Positions 27,594 to 42,841 of a DNA stretch of 64,000 bases are shown in pieces. The notes beneath the pieces are model-generated. The model did no database searches and was not told where the DNA came from. It was given only the letters and a program-made list of their open reading frames with translations. The position numbers and the translations under genes were made by a program. Where the stretch lies: positions 2,517,873 through 2,581,872 of the forward strand of contig CP154956.1 in NCBI GenBank assembly GCA_039621445.1, in the 5' to 3' direction. The stretch's first letter is position 1. Every line of letters starts with the position of its first letter. Origin of the DNA: Euglena gracilis. Taxonomy: Eukaryota; Euglenida; Euglenophyceae; Euglenales.

Positions 27594-27841
27594 GTTCAGA
27601 GATTTTTTTTTTGAGTTTGGTGACCTGGGGGGGGGGCGAGTCCCCCCCCCCCCCCTGGCTGGGATAATTGGGATCCCCCTATTTTTGACAGGAGTGCCGA
27701 AAATAGGTTCAAAAAACGTGCAAACTTTTTTTGTGCAAAAATGTGCCCCCCCCCCCCAATTGGATCCCCCCCAGGGGTGGATGGATGGGTGGGTGGGTCG
27801 AACCCCCCCTCCCCCGGGACCTTAACAAAGCCTCTGCAGGA
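27594..27841 (+). other. Nonconventional intron, 248 bp, matching the CAG/CTG rule
   Basis: Begins GTTCAG (CAG at +4 to +6) and ends CTGCAGGA (CTG at -8 to -6). The exon junction is in frame. The alternative splice positions allowed by the 9-bp repeat include GA-AG but not GT-AG. Poly-G, poly-C and GATCCCCC palindromes inside allow strong base pairing between its ends. Confidence 0.65.
27597..27836. mobile_element. 240-bp CAG...CTG element with exact 8-bp target duplication, lying exactly as the intron
   Basis: Starts CAGAG and ends CTCTG, flanked by CAGGAGTT at 27589-27596 and 27837-27844. The insertion interrupts an otherwise continuous codon series. Internal poly-G/poly-C blocks around an AT-rich core resemble family B. 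Confidence 0.65.
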
Positions 27842-27925
27842 GTTCCTGAGGAGCACGCTGGACCTGATGGCTCTCACCAAGAACGCCACCGTGCTGGCCC
27901 AGGAGCTTGTGTCGGCCCTGGCCGT
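27842..27925 (+). CDS. Receptor exon 4: continuation of long helix
   Basis: Reads (E)FLRSTLDLMALTKNATVLAQ, then ELVSALAV, carrying on the exon 3 helix without a break (NETGQE|FLRST). One N-glycosylation sequon (NAT) fits an extracellular position. The end at 27925 is chosen because CAG follows at 27929-27931. The open frame runs on to about 28020 (CLWDGTLKTMAPTQ), so the exon may be longer, or a GT donor at 27924 may be used. The next exon was not identified with certainty. Confidence 0.65.
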
Positions 27926-28072
27926 GCCCAGGGAGGCCTGCTTGTGGGATGGAACGCTGAAAACTATGGCCCCGACCCAGTTGAAGCCCCAGGCTGCTAT
28001 CACCCCCCACCTCAACAACACACCCAGACACCCACACCCATACCCACACCCACACCCACCCACCCACCCACC

Positions 28073-28745
<673 letters not shown>

Positions 28746-29618
28746 ACGTGCGCGCACACACGTCACTTTCTGTTTAATTGTTAGCCAGCGTTTTATTTGG
28801 AGTGTTGTCCACCCTGCCTTCATACTTCGGCAGTTTCATGGCATCGGTGATTTCCAAGTTCACGCTGGTGGGAACCAAACATGCTGCTGCTCAAGCAAGT
28901 GCCATTCATCACCCCCCTCCTTTTGTTGACACACTGGCGTCAAAGGCACATGTCCAAACACTACCAGGCGTTTTTTCATTGAAGCACCGCGATGTTGACA
29001 CACCGTGCCGTAGACCCCCCCCATGTTGGATGGTGGGAACAAGGAATGCTTTTCGCCACCTCTTGCTCATTATCTGTTTGTATGATTGTGAAATCTTGTC
29101 AGTTTGTCTCGCCAAACGCCTTCCTTTTCCATTGCTCGCCCCCGAACTCTGCCTCACTGGTGTGGTCAAAAGGGGCTCGTGTCTTGGGAACTTTGAATTG
29201 TCAGCACTCTGTTGTGTACACAGCTACTTTCTTTAGCAAAGACACGGATGCAAGTGATGTGTTTGACAAATCAGACCCTGGACGGCATTCTGGTTGCAAA
29301 GCTATGTGAATTTCGCTTCTCGTCTGTAGAGTAGAATTGACATCGAAGCTGATCTCGAGTAACTCAACCCTCCATTGTCCTTTTGGATTGGATTTTTGAC
29401 ATTGGCGGGAGATTTGGGTTGCAAATCTACGGTGTGTTTTCTAAAACTTTTTTTTTTGCAGTTCAGAATTCTCGCTTTGTTCCAGTATGAACTTGGCAGG
29501 ACAAAGTCTGCCAGTGTTGTATCCAAAACGAAAGCACTTTTCTTTGTGACTGTTGCGACCAAGGAAGGCTGTGATGCCGACCCCAGTTTGCTGCGCGCTG
29601 TCTGAGCCCTGGCATGGG
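28746..29618. other. No confident gene; one weak exon candidate
   Basis: 28783-28860 can be read ASVLFGVLSTLPSYFGSFMA, then SVISKFTLVG. It is helical, but no intron border links it in frame to exon 4. The rest is unassigned. Confidence 0.35.
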
Positions 29619-29684
29619 GAGGACTACGCCTCGCAGCTGCGCATGGAGTCTGCCGCGCGGGTGCAAACAATATTCGGCGACATG
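29619..29684 (+). CDS. Receptor exon candidate: short amphipathic helix
   Basis: GC-rich codons read EDYASQLRMESAARVQTIFG, then DM, a clear amphipathic helix in a region otherwise lacking protein-like frames. The end is placed before ATTCAG (CAG at 29688-29690). The left border is unclear; CTG at 29609-29611 lies one base off the position the rule would need. It fits the stalk helix of the receptor, but the order relative to exon 4 is inferred only from position. Confidence 0.4.
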
Positions 29685-31144
29685 ATTCAGGCCCGAGGCC
29701 CCCTTTGTCCCCCCACATTCAGTACCATTTCATACCTCCCCTCCCTCCTCCTCACATGCAAACTTGGCCCTTGAAGTTGGCCTGTGGCCTTTTGCACATG
29801 GCCACCAAAGGTCTCCACGTGAAAACTTGGCCCCTATAGGTTGGCCCCCTGGCCTTTGCTTTCGATCATGGCCCAAATTTTTGCCGACCCTTCGAGAAGG
29901 GGCCGACGTTGGTTCGAAGCCCAGATGGCTCTTTGACCGCCAATGGAAAATGGACGCCTGAAAGATTCTTGAAATATTCAAAATGCCTTGAAAAACCTCA
30001 AAGGAATGCAACAAAAAAAACCTTTTGAGAATTTTTGCCTTAAAAATAATGCCTGGTTGGGGATAGGGTTGGGGTTAGGAATCGACTCGATCAAATCTGG
30101 GAGGGGTGGAAGGGGACCCAGGCTCGTGCCATGTCCCTTGAGTTTCGACCCAATTTGGGGCTCCGTTGGCCAGCCTTTAGGCCCAAGGGTGGTCATGAAG
30201 GGGGTGGTTCTAAGTTAGGGAAAAACACACCACCGCCTGTTATGGACCGCCCTGGCCATCTCCAGTCAGAGGTTGCCCCACCCTTTGTGCTGGCTCCCGT
30301 CACCTTCCCTTCGTTTTGATCAATGTCGCCCCCCCCAATCGATACAACTATTAACAAGGAGTCAAAAACAGTAAAAATTTTAGGGTTGTTGTGATCCCTT
30401 TGAATTCTAATAGTTAATTCTAAAAATATTAGGTTATTAATTCAGAATGTATTTTGTCTTTCGAAATGAAGAAGATTTATTTTGTGGGTACCATTGATGT
30501 ATTGGTTGACGTGGTAGGTGATTGCCGTCCTCAAGGTAATTAAGGGCTGGGCTCGAAGAAAATGGCTGGGCTCGAAGAAATTGTGAAATATCCTTTCCCA
30601 TTTTTTTTTGGGTTTTTTTCCGCCTGCTTTTTTCCCCCAATGAAAAAATGCAGCAATTGCAGGGGTCTGAAAAATGAGAATTCCTTCATGGCAGGTTAAG
30701 GTGATGAAACGCCGGAAGGCAAGGGTGTGCCCAATCTCCCATCAGGAGAAGGGGTGTCAGGCGGCGCTGCGATTCCCCGGCAGCTGCTGGCCGTCGTCAA
30801 AGTCGATACAGAAGTTGAACTTTGGGCAAGGGGTGGGGGACGCAACTCCCCAAAAAACGATACAGAGCAACTTGAATTTTTTGCCCGAAAAATCAAACAA
30901 AACATCAAAATAAGAACGAGCATAACAAAACTGCACTCCCCCGGAGGGTCCAGCCAAACAGCAGCCTTCTCCAGACCTCGACACCCCCCACCGCTGAAGT
31001 GCAATCCCTGCCCAGCCCCGAGGGTGGCTGCAACGGGTGATAACGGAGCTGTTGCCTTGAAGGGTTCCCAGAGGGGGCTGATGTTGAGAAAAAAAGGGCA
31101 GTGTTTGTTGCAGCACACGGAGCAGCAGCACCTGCAAGAGCGTT
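29685..31144. other. No gene seen
   Basis: Spacer with a short GGGATAGGGTTGGGGTTAGG run near 30060 and AT-rich tracts near 30360-30480. Confidence 0.5.
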
Positions 31145-31300
31145 TGGATCCGTTGCTGAAATGGGACGGACATACGTTTCCGTTTCGGGAGATTCCAGGT
31201 TGAAAATCAAACCCATTTTTTGGAGATTTGGATGGATAGACAATGTTCCGGCGATGCCAGAAATCATTTCCCCCCCGAAGATGGCTTGTTTTTTGCACAG
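31145..31300. repeat. Dispersed repeat J, copy 1
   Basis: GGATCCGTTGCTGAAA, ATGGGACGGACATACGTT and GATTCCA appear in the same order as at 41423-41490, followed by related C-block sequence. Confidence 0.7.
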
Positions 31301-32173
31301 AGTTTGCCAATTCTTTGTTTGCTCGAAATTCGAAGAATTTTCCAGGACCATTTTTTTTAAAGGTTTTAAAGGTTTTTAAGGTTTTTTTTTTAAAAGCATT
31401 CTGGCCAAAAATTTTTAAGGGTTTTTAAGGTTTAAAGGTTTTTTTGAGGCGCCTTAAAAAATTAATGCCTGTCCCTAACCGCAACCCAAGTCCGAACATG
31501 ACCCTGTACCAAACAGAACCCACACACGAAACCCTTGCCTCTAATCAGCAATGCCCCCTACCTTTGTTCATCCAGCTTTCGGTTTCTTTTCACGTCACAG
31601 CATCACAAAAACAGCTTGGAATCAATGGTTTTGCGTTGCCATTTATCACATTTGTCTATGTCCTCATTCTCATTTCAGCCAGCGTTGTATTCTCAAGGAA
31701 TTGACGTTTCCCCGCAGAAGCAATAGAGGGTGGCGTCCCCCCTGGTTCCCAAAAGACATCTCTGGTGTGCTTTCCTGCTTCCTCTGCCCCCCCAAAAGGA
31801 GCCTTGTCTGCGAGCGCATCGCCGCCCTTCAAAGGCAGGCCCGTCTCCACAGCTTGGTTCAGTGGGCCCCGACAGGCAGAGGCCGAGAGTTTGCTCGTTG
31901 GCTGAGCAGTCCCCCCGCCCCTCCATTGGCCCTCCAACCGAGCTCCAGGACCCCCCCCCGAGGGCCAACTGTGGGGAGCAGGGGCAATTATAGGGGGGGG
32001 TCCCCCAAGAAGGCCACATCAGCCTTCAGGCGCCTTGGGCTCCCGATTTTTTTTCCGGTGCAGACCCTGAGGGCCAATCGAGGGGAGGTGTCACAGCGGC
32101 GGTGGCACCCAGTGGCAGTGCGCGGGGGGTGGCAGCAAGGTGGCGCTCAGCCATCGGCCGCCCCCCCCCCCCC
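31301..32173. other. No gene; poly-T TTTTTAAGG tract
   Basis: 31355-31450 repeats TTTTTAAAGGTTTTTAAGG. The rest is proline-rich open frame without known similarity. Confidence 0.45.
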
Positions 32174-32884
32174 CTGTGCAGTCCAGTTCCCGAAGTGGGG
32201 GGGGTCCCAGCCCCCCCCCCCCGTGTCCAAGTCCCCTCCTCAGGGGACTTGGACTGGCACACACACACACACACACTCGTGCACGTGGACCAGATCCCAC
32301 TCCTCCCAATGCCCAAATGCCCAAAAACCCAATGCGAAGCGCCGGAAAATTGTTTGAGCGTTTGCTTCAAAAGTGCCCAGAATTGTGTTTTCGGGGTTCT
32401 TTCACCAACGTGGCTGCGTATGTATGGTTGCTGCTCAGGGCGTTGGGGCGTTGCTCAAGCTGGAGGGCTTCCAAGGGTTGAAATGAGTGTTGGCTTTGTT
32501 CAGGGGGAGGAGGGGTATGGATCACCCCTTCCCCTCTGGGTTGAGGGTCTGGGACCCCCCGGAACTAAAGACCTTTATTCCCCAGCGCTTTGCGCCAGGA
32601 AACTACTGTTTTTATCATTTTTTTTCCTGTCACGTTGGTGAAAGAACCCCGAAAACACAATTCTGGGCACTTTTTGAAGCAAACACTCAAACAATTTACC
32701 GGCGCTTCGCATTGGGTTTTTGGGCATTTGGGCATTTGGGCATTTGGGCATTGGGGGGAGTGGGATCTGGTCCACGTGCGCGAGTGTATGTGTGTGTGTG
32801 TGTGCCAGTCCAAGTCCCCTGAGGAGGGAACTTGGACACAGGGGGGGGGCTGGACCCCCCCACTTCGGGAACTGGACTGCACAG
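32174..32884. mobile_element. Foldback element with about 240-bp inverted arms
   Basis: Left arm 32174-32408 begins CTGTGCAGTCCAGTTCCCGA. The right arm (about 32629-32884) is its reverse complement, ending CGGGAACTGGACTGCACAG. Arms include CAAGTCCCCT, a short (CA)n/(TG)n, GGACCAGATCCCACT, a CAAATGCCCAAA series, AATGCGAAGCGCCGG and GCCCAGAATTGTGTTTTCGG. The arms differ by several substitutions and a changed copy number of CATTTGGG. The spacer of about 220 bp holds a family C repeat (TGTTGGCTTTGTTCAGGGGG). No target duplication was recognised. Confidence 0.85.
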
Positions 32885-33235
32885 GTGGGGTTGGGGTCCA
32901 GTTCGATGACCGAACCAACCCCATTTTCCTTTGTCTCTTTGTGAAGTGACCAAAACCGGCAGAAGCTCAACCTTTTTTTGGGGGTAGTTTTAGTCAATTT
33001 CTGGCAATTTTTGGTCATGTCGGGATACAAAAGTGCACAGTATGCCAAAAGACCTATTTCGGGCCATTTTTTAAGCCAGGCTTTCCGCAAGAAAATCCCA
33101 GCAGTTTCTTCAGGCGCCGAGGCCCTGTTGCAGTGTCAGGGCTGTCGGGAGGTGTCTGTGGCTGTTCCGGGGTTGCCTGTGCCCCCCCCCGCCCGAGCCC
33201 CCAGTTGGTGGAGTGGGGTGCCCCTGGGGTGGGCC
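32885..33235. other. No confident gene
   Basis: At 33137, CAGGGCTGTCGGGAGG resembles a family B start, but the matching end was not located. 33090-33136 (SSGAEALLQC) could be part of an exon. Confidence 0.4.
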
Positions 33236-33345
33236 ACTGGCGGTGGGTTGATGAACCTGAGCCAGGGGGCCGACCAACCGCCGGACGACGCCACCTGCAC
33301 CCTCCTGGGGACGCTGTGCGTGGCGTGCATGGATTCATTCAACCC
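33236..33345 (+). CDS. Receptor exon candidate: Cys-rich extracellular segment
   Basis: Reads GGLMNLSQGADQPPDDATCT, then LLGTLCVACMD, in the same direction as neighbouring exons. Codons are GC-rich and the piece has a sequon (NLS) and three cysteines, consistent with an extracellular loop. Other frames give arginine/proline-rich strings. Borders are not established; family B-like sequence lies just upstream. Whether it is translated cannot be decided here. Confidence 0.4.
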
Positions 33346-34017
33346 ACTTTGCGATTCATTCAACCACTTTTTTTTTTTACTGCTGGACCCCCTCGGGGGA
33401 GTTTGGTAAACTCGGCAGTCTGTGTTTTCGATCGAATTTGGGGCTTTGCATGAGTCGGCCCAGGGGGGGGGGGTCGTGGGTGGGTGGGTGGGTGGTGGAT
33501 TTTGGCCCAAAAATAGTGCCCCCCCCCCCAACATCTGAGGTCATTAAGTGAATCTGTGATGATGAGTGAAGAGATGCAGCAGATCATATACATCAGCCAG
33601 CCGAGGTCTTTTATCCAAAATAAAACGGAACCCAGCAGAAGGATGCAGCTCCGTTTCATTGACCTATTCGATAGAAAACCCCCTGTAAAAAGAACGACAG
33701 TTTTTCAAATCCACGCCGCGGCAAAAATCTGCCAAAGCAGAACAAAAGCACCAAAAACAACAAAAATGAATCCCTCCCCGAAAAGCAGATCCATCGGAGG
33801 GACGTGTCATAAGATCAAACAATGGTTTTGGTTTGACTCTATTCAAGCCAAAAAACCAAAAAAGGAAATGAAGGTTGTGGAGCATGATTCCCTTGTCCAT
33901 TTCGTTTTGGACACAAAAAGAAATGAAGGTTGTGGAGCATGATTCCCTTGTCTATTTCGTTCTGGACAAACTCAAAAACTTTTATTTTTTTGATGCGGCC
34001 TTTTCCTGTTTTCGCAG
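33346..34017. other. No gene; short tandem duplication
   Basis: A 45-50 bp unit including GGTTGTGGAGCATGATTCCC is present at about 33870 and 33925 in tandem. Confidence 0.6.
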
Positions 34018-34190
34018 ATGGCAGCCTGTCACCCATCTCGCTCTTCCACCCCACCCATTGGCTGCCCATTGCGACCCATGCTGTCCCGGGTAACGCCAAA
34101 GGGGGCTTTGTGACTTGCGATGTCACCAGCGTGGCTGCTGTGCTGTTCAAGCATCCGGAGCCATCGTCGGGCACCGTGATTATCTACCAG
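34018..34190 (+). CDS. Receptor exon: Cache-like strand/helix unit
   Basis: It follows a good acceptor (TTTTCCTGTTTTCGCAG). The product runs DGSLSPISLFHPTHWLPIAT, AVPGNAKGGFVTCDVTSVAA, VLFKHPEPSSGTVIIYQ. A strand (GGFVTCDV), a helix (TSVAAVLFK) and another strand (SGTVIIYQ) match the core order of a Cache sensor lobe (ligand-binding PAS-like fold). The exon ends at 34184 if the TACCAG is an intron start, or at about 34190. Open frame continues to a stop at 34242, but the sequence then becomes hydrophobic and atypical. Confidence 0.6.
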
Positions 34191-38620
<4,430 letters not shown>

Positions 38621-38669
38621 ATACACACACATGAATGCCAAGTCCTGCGGACCATTCCATTGACTCCAG

Positions 38670-38816
38670 CACGACCTTGGTGCCTCGAACGCCAACTTCA
38701 TGGCATGGAAGCAGCTGGTCTTGGCCGGCTCCAACTCCAGTTCTTTGAACGTTGCTTGCGCGGTGGGGACAGAGATCATCTACCCGAGCTGCAACGGCAC
38801 CTGTGGCTTTGTTCAG
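38670..38816 (+). CDS. Receptor exon: extracellular segment
   Basis: This 49-codon open segment lies between an acceptor (CCATTGACTCCAG) and a GT donor (GTTCAG|GTTGTT). It reads HDLGASNANFMAWKQLVLAG, SNSSSLNVACAVGTEIIYPS, then CNGTCGFVQ. Two sequons (NSS, NGT) and three cysteines fit an extracellular domain between the Cache lobes. The start after the microsatellite is abrupt; the (AC)n/(ACGC)n array makes up the intron before it. Alternatively the exon ends six bases earlier if GTTCAG is a nonconventional intron start. Confidence 0.6.
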
Positions 38817-40092
38817 GTTGTTGGCATTCCAGCAAACTCCTGTGAAATAATCATACAGGCGATGCAGAATGTCACCAGGATATTTTTTTTATCAGTCTGA
38901 CATGTTTTTTTTTGCCTTCCAGAAGTCGGAGGTTTGGCATTTTTTTTTGTGAATTTATTTTTCAAAATAATAATAAAGCACAGGAATATATTCCAGACCT
39001 TTGTTTCTGTGAGATTTTCGGTGATGTTTTTGCCACTTTTCGGATTTGTCACCAGAGAAATTCCATATTTCGAAAATCAGCATGTTCCCAAAATTACAAA
39101 AATATTGTTTTTGTTAGAAAAATGTGCACCCTGGCTGATTAACCGATTTAGCCGAAAGGGGGCTCAGGGGAACCCACTTTAGGGGGGGGGTCAATTTTCG
39201 GGTGAAAAATAAAGTCAGCGTGGGTTAAGGAATTTTTGGATGACTTAGGTGAAAGCGTGGCTGAGCGTTACCACAAAGAAAAAAAACCTGCAACCCCATG
39301 CCACTAGCGGGGGAGGTTTCTACTGATATGGGAGGGGCAGTGGACCCCCCTACAAAAAATGTCTCCTATCTCCGTCCTTGCTGACCTGTCCTTCTGCAGA
39401 CCTGGAGACGGTTTGGGGGGGGGTCGGGTTTGCTGTTTTCACCACAATTTTGATGGGGGGGTCATGCTACCGGAGCGCCCCCAAAGGACCAGATTGGGCG
39501 AGTTTGTCAGCATTTCTGGCTCCTTGTCAATTGTGTGGATTGATGGGGGCAGGGGGGGATCAACATCAGAGGCCTTCAGAAAATTGTGGGGAAATTGCGG
39601 AAAAAATTGGTATCGGGAATGTACGCATTTCTGCTGGAGGGGACTTAGAAAAATTTCACTAATTTGGTCATTTTGCAACATAGGCACAAGTTTTGAGTGG
39701 GTGGGGGGGGTCGACCCCCGACCTCCTTCCGTATTTCCGGGAGCACCAATTGTCGACCCCAAAGTTTTTTCTCGGTGCCTCCGGCGCGGGGTGGATTTAT
39801 TAAAAAGAATCGGTGAAAATGTTGTGGCGGGGGGGGGAGTCGACCCCCCATTAGGCTTTCCCGTTCTGCCCTGTCCCCCCCCCCACCAGAGGCTTCTCTG
39901 GGGGTGGGTGGGTCCATCCCCCCCCCCGAGTTCTGGAAAACACTGTCGGGTACCTGCCACCGACCCTCGCTGTCGGGAATGGTACACTGTTCACCGGCAT
40001 GACCAGACTGCCAAGGCCAGGAGATGCCGAGGGCACTGCGACACAGAAGCCACGCGCGCATACCTTGCCGCCCCCCGGCGCGTCCCCTGCAG
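38817..40092. other. Intronic sequence; family B-like block at 39690-39880
   Basis: Poly-G, GGGTCGACCCCC, GTATTTCCGGGAGCACC and CGGTGCCTCCGGCGCGG recur in family B style. No other exon was recognised. An open frame at 39950-40092 is proline-rich and not convincing. Confidence 0.45.
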
Positions 40093-40176
40093 CGGACGGA
40101 GATGAGTGCGGTGTACGTCGACGTCCTAACGCATGCGCCAGTCGTCGCCCTCTCCTACCCGATCCTCTCTGCCCAT
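40093..40176 (+). CDS. Receptor exon: Cache proximal lobe, first part
   Basis: It follows the acceptor GTCCCCTGCAG. The 28 codons read RTEMSAVYVDVLTHAPVVAL, then SYPILSAH. The pattern xxVYxDxxTxxPVVxLSxPI is the typical strand-turn-strand of dCache domains, just before the 'VAVVAxDF' strand. The end at 40176 gives an in-frame junction (phase 0) with 40490 across a shared CATGCCC and places CAG at +4 of the intron. Confidence 0.75.
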
Positions 40177-40489
40177 GCCCAGCCTGACCCACGATGACAC
40201 GTATGTGTGTACGGCACGCTGAGGCCCGGGGGTGAGACCCACGGCTGTGCGGGAATCTCCGAAAACCATGGTTGGTGGGGGGGGAGGTCCACCCCGCCTA
40301 CCTCCCCTTTCTGTATTTCCGGGGGCGCCGATTTTTAGGTCAAAATTGTCTTTTGGCGCAGAAGGAGTTTTCCCTTGGGCGGTGCCGTGATAGGTGGAGG
40401 GGTCGACCCTCTCACCTGGCCTTCCCGTACCACCCTGGAGGGTGGATTGCTGTGGGGGGGGGACCCCAAAATGGGTCCAAAATGGGCAT
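40177..40489 (+). other. Nonconventional intron, 313 bp
   Basis: Starts GCCCAG (CAG at +4 to +6); its last eight bases are ATGGGCAT (ATG where CTG is expected). A 7-bp direct repeat CATGCCC spans both borders, so no rotation gives GT-AG. CCCAGCCTGACCCA at the 5' end can pair with TGGGTCCAAAATGGG at the 3' end. A family B copy lies inside. Removing the intron joins two halves of a recognisable Cache motif in frame. Confidence 0.7.
40235..40450. mobile_element. Miniature element, family B copy 2 (eroded ends)
   Basis: ACGGCTGTGCGGGAATC at the left, then GATTTTTAGGTCAAAA, TTGGCGCAGAAGGAG and TTGGGCGGTGCCGTG in family order, ending TTCCCGTACCACCCTGG. It lies inside the intron 40177-40489. Confidence 0.6.
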
Positions 40490-40603
40490 GCCCCCGGCTC
40501 CCCGCCCATTCTGGTGGCGGTGGTCGCGTCGGACTTCCACTTCAGCGACGTCAACACGTTCCTGGAGACGCTGAGCGCCTCCCAGCTGGTGGCCGTCATC
40601 TTT
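40490..40603 (+). CDS. Receptor exon: Cache proximal lobe, second part
   Basis: Reads APGSPPILVAVVASDFHFSD, then VNTFLETLSASQLVAVIF. The core VAVVASDFHFSDVNTFLETL is the most recognisable dCache signature in the window: a strand, an Asp-containing turn and the helix that follows. The frame is kept from 40176. The exon end is uncertain: GGCCAG at 40604-40609 would fit the intron rule, but the frame is open to about 40625 (GQGASDG), and a shared GATG would allow a join to 42173. Confidence 0.75.
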
Positions 40604-42133
40604 GGCCAGGGGGCGTCGGATGGTTGGAGTCGAAATCCCAAAATAAGACCCCCCAGCAGCTGGATTTTCGCCGCCCCAAAAACAAGGCCACATTAAAATG
40701 CTGCGGATGGCTCAAAATATGTGAACGCCAGCAATTTCTCCCACCTCTTTTGTTGCGCTGGCCTTCCTCAAGAAACTTTGTTCATGCGCTCAGAAGAACA
40801 CTGCTTTGTTTGACCCTTTTTTTGGCCCTCCCATGGACATGGTATTAAGTCAGCGTTGGTTTTGTACAGGGGGAGGGGAGGGGCCCTCCCCCCCTCTGGG
40901 CCGAGGGGGGTGGTAAAGACCCCCCGGAACCAATAAAATTTCTTCCTGGCGGTTTGCGCCAGAAAACTTATGCTTTCGTCATCTTTTTTTCTCAATTTGT
41001 GAAAATAATCACTGAAAACGCGATTTTGGGACACTTTTTGAACTGAGTGCTTTGCACCGGGGTTTCCCCGGGTAAAGGGGGGCGTCCCCTCCCCCCGCTC
41101 CCATTGAGGATGCTTTTTGCCACATTCGCGAGACGATGCCGGCATATGGTGGGATAACAATTTACCGCGGTCCAGAGTGGGATAGAACTGCCCCTCTCGG
41201 GGTTCTGGGGGTGCGAAGTTGGTCAATGAGGTACGACGTACTGTTTGGAGTATTGACATTGCTGTTCTGATGAAGCAGTGCATGAACGTGTGGAGAGGCG
41301 AAAAAATAATTCTCCTGGATGCACATGACAACACTTAACCCTTGTATATACCTTGCAAAGGAGGTTCACGTTAAATTTTATAAAGAAATCCACCAACATG
41401 ATTTGTCCTGGTTAGTTTCTCTTTGGATCCGTTGCTGAAAACCTCAAATGGGATGGATATACGTTCCATATTTGGGATATTCCACTTCTTGGTGGGTCGA
41501 CGAAAATTTGGGCTCCCATGGGCAGGGAATCAAGTAAGAGGGGGGAGGAGTGTCTTTTTTTGGGGGGGGAAACATGCCAAAATTGTGCACTTTTTCCAAC
41601 GCAAGGCGTTGGAGGCAACAAATGGCTCTTTTGGGAGGGGTTTTGGGGTTCCCCCAGGGATTTCTGGACCACTTGGGAAATGGTGGGCAATTGTCGCCCC
41701 CCCCCCCCTTTCTGCTTCCCAACTCGTCTCGCATCAGCTTCCCCCCGGGGCAGCTCCCCGGGGAGGGGGAACAGGCCTCTCGTCGCTGAAACACCTCGAA
41801 ACCCACTACCCTGACGCCAACTCGTCGGACCTTCTGGTGGTGGGGACCAGTCAAGCCTGCACAAATGCCTCGGCGCAGAGGGCTGGGCAGGCTGAGAAGC
41901 GCCCACAGGATGGTGACTGTCTTCTCGAATGCGAAGCATGCAACTCCGACAGCGTGCAGGGAAATGCAATTAATTTTGAAGAATGGGAGTGCAAAATGGG
42001 TTCATCACACCCCTGCATTTTAAATTTTGAAGTTTAATTTCGTTGTGAACATTGTTTTGGGTTCAAAATTTTCTCTAGCGAAATTTCACGTGTTCTCTTT
42101 CCTACTTTTATTAAACATTTTTTTCTTTTTCAG
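40604..42133. other. Probable intron with repeats C and J
   Basis: 40845-41100 is a family C copy (AGCGTTGGTTTTGTACAGGGG, later GGCGGTTTGCGCCAG and GAGTGCTTTGCACCGG). 41423-41600 is a repeat J copy. No further exon was recognised. Confidence 0.5.
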
Positions 42134-42420
42134 ATTTTCATCTCTCCACATCGTTTCGTCCCCACATTTGCCGATGCCAGCGGCACAACCTGGCGACCTG
42201 CGATCAGGTGCTTCGGATTTCCCTTGGTCCACGTCCACAACCGGACCTCCCGGGCCAGGTCCTCTCATGCTTCTGGGCACGCCTCTTGGCCTGCGGCCGG
42301 CGTGCCAATCGCCGCTGCGTGCAACTCTGCACTGCAAGGCCTGGGCGGTTGGCTGGCTGCCGGGCCCCTGTGCTCCCCCCGAGCTACGCCCACGCCTGGC
42401 ACGGTGTGGGCAAACCCACA
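42134..42420 (+). CDS. Possible receptor exon after the Cache lobe
   Basis: A GC-rich stretch follows a pyrimidine-rich acceptor (TTTTTCTTTTTCAG). One frame includes DASGTTWRPAIRCFGFPLVH and later PAAGVPIAAACNSALQGLGG, then W, like the helix that closes a Cache lobe. The other two plus frames are also open (proline/arginine-rich), so the choice is uncertain. If a GATG repeat (about 40619 and 42172) marks an intron, the frame continues from GASD to ASGTT. Confidence 0.3.
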
Positions 42421-42841
42421 CCTGGCAGGGGGATGGGTAGACTGGATACCCTGCATGCGTGTTGATGCTTAATATCTTTTATTTAAAAATAAAAAAAATA
42501 AAGGTCGACCCTTTCTAGGAAGGAGGTTTCAAGGCTCTGCCTGATCCATTGATCAACTGATTGTCATGTTTGACAATCAGTTTGTGGGCCTGTGCCAGCT
42601 TGCCTTGTCATGTTGCTCCAAGCTGTGTGCAGGCGACATAGGGCGATGTATGGTATTCTCAGCCACTTGGAATTTGCTTCGGTTGCAACGGCAAATTTCT
42701 GTTCAATTCAAAAAACTTCCAGGTTTCATTTCATTTCATTTCATTTCATTTTGCAACATTGGTGGATGTTTTAATCATTATTCACATTTTTTTCAAACCA
42801 AAAAATCAAACGATCATTTTTTTTCCCCCCCCCCCCCCCCC
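42421..42841. other. No gene; short (TTTCA)n
   Basis: Four TTTCA units at about 42725-42750. The rest is AT-rich. Confidence 0.5.
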
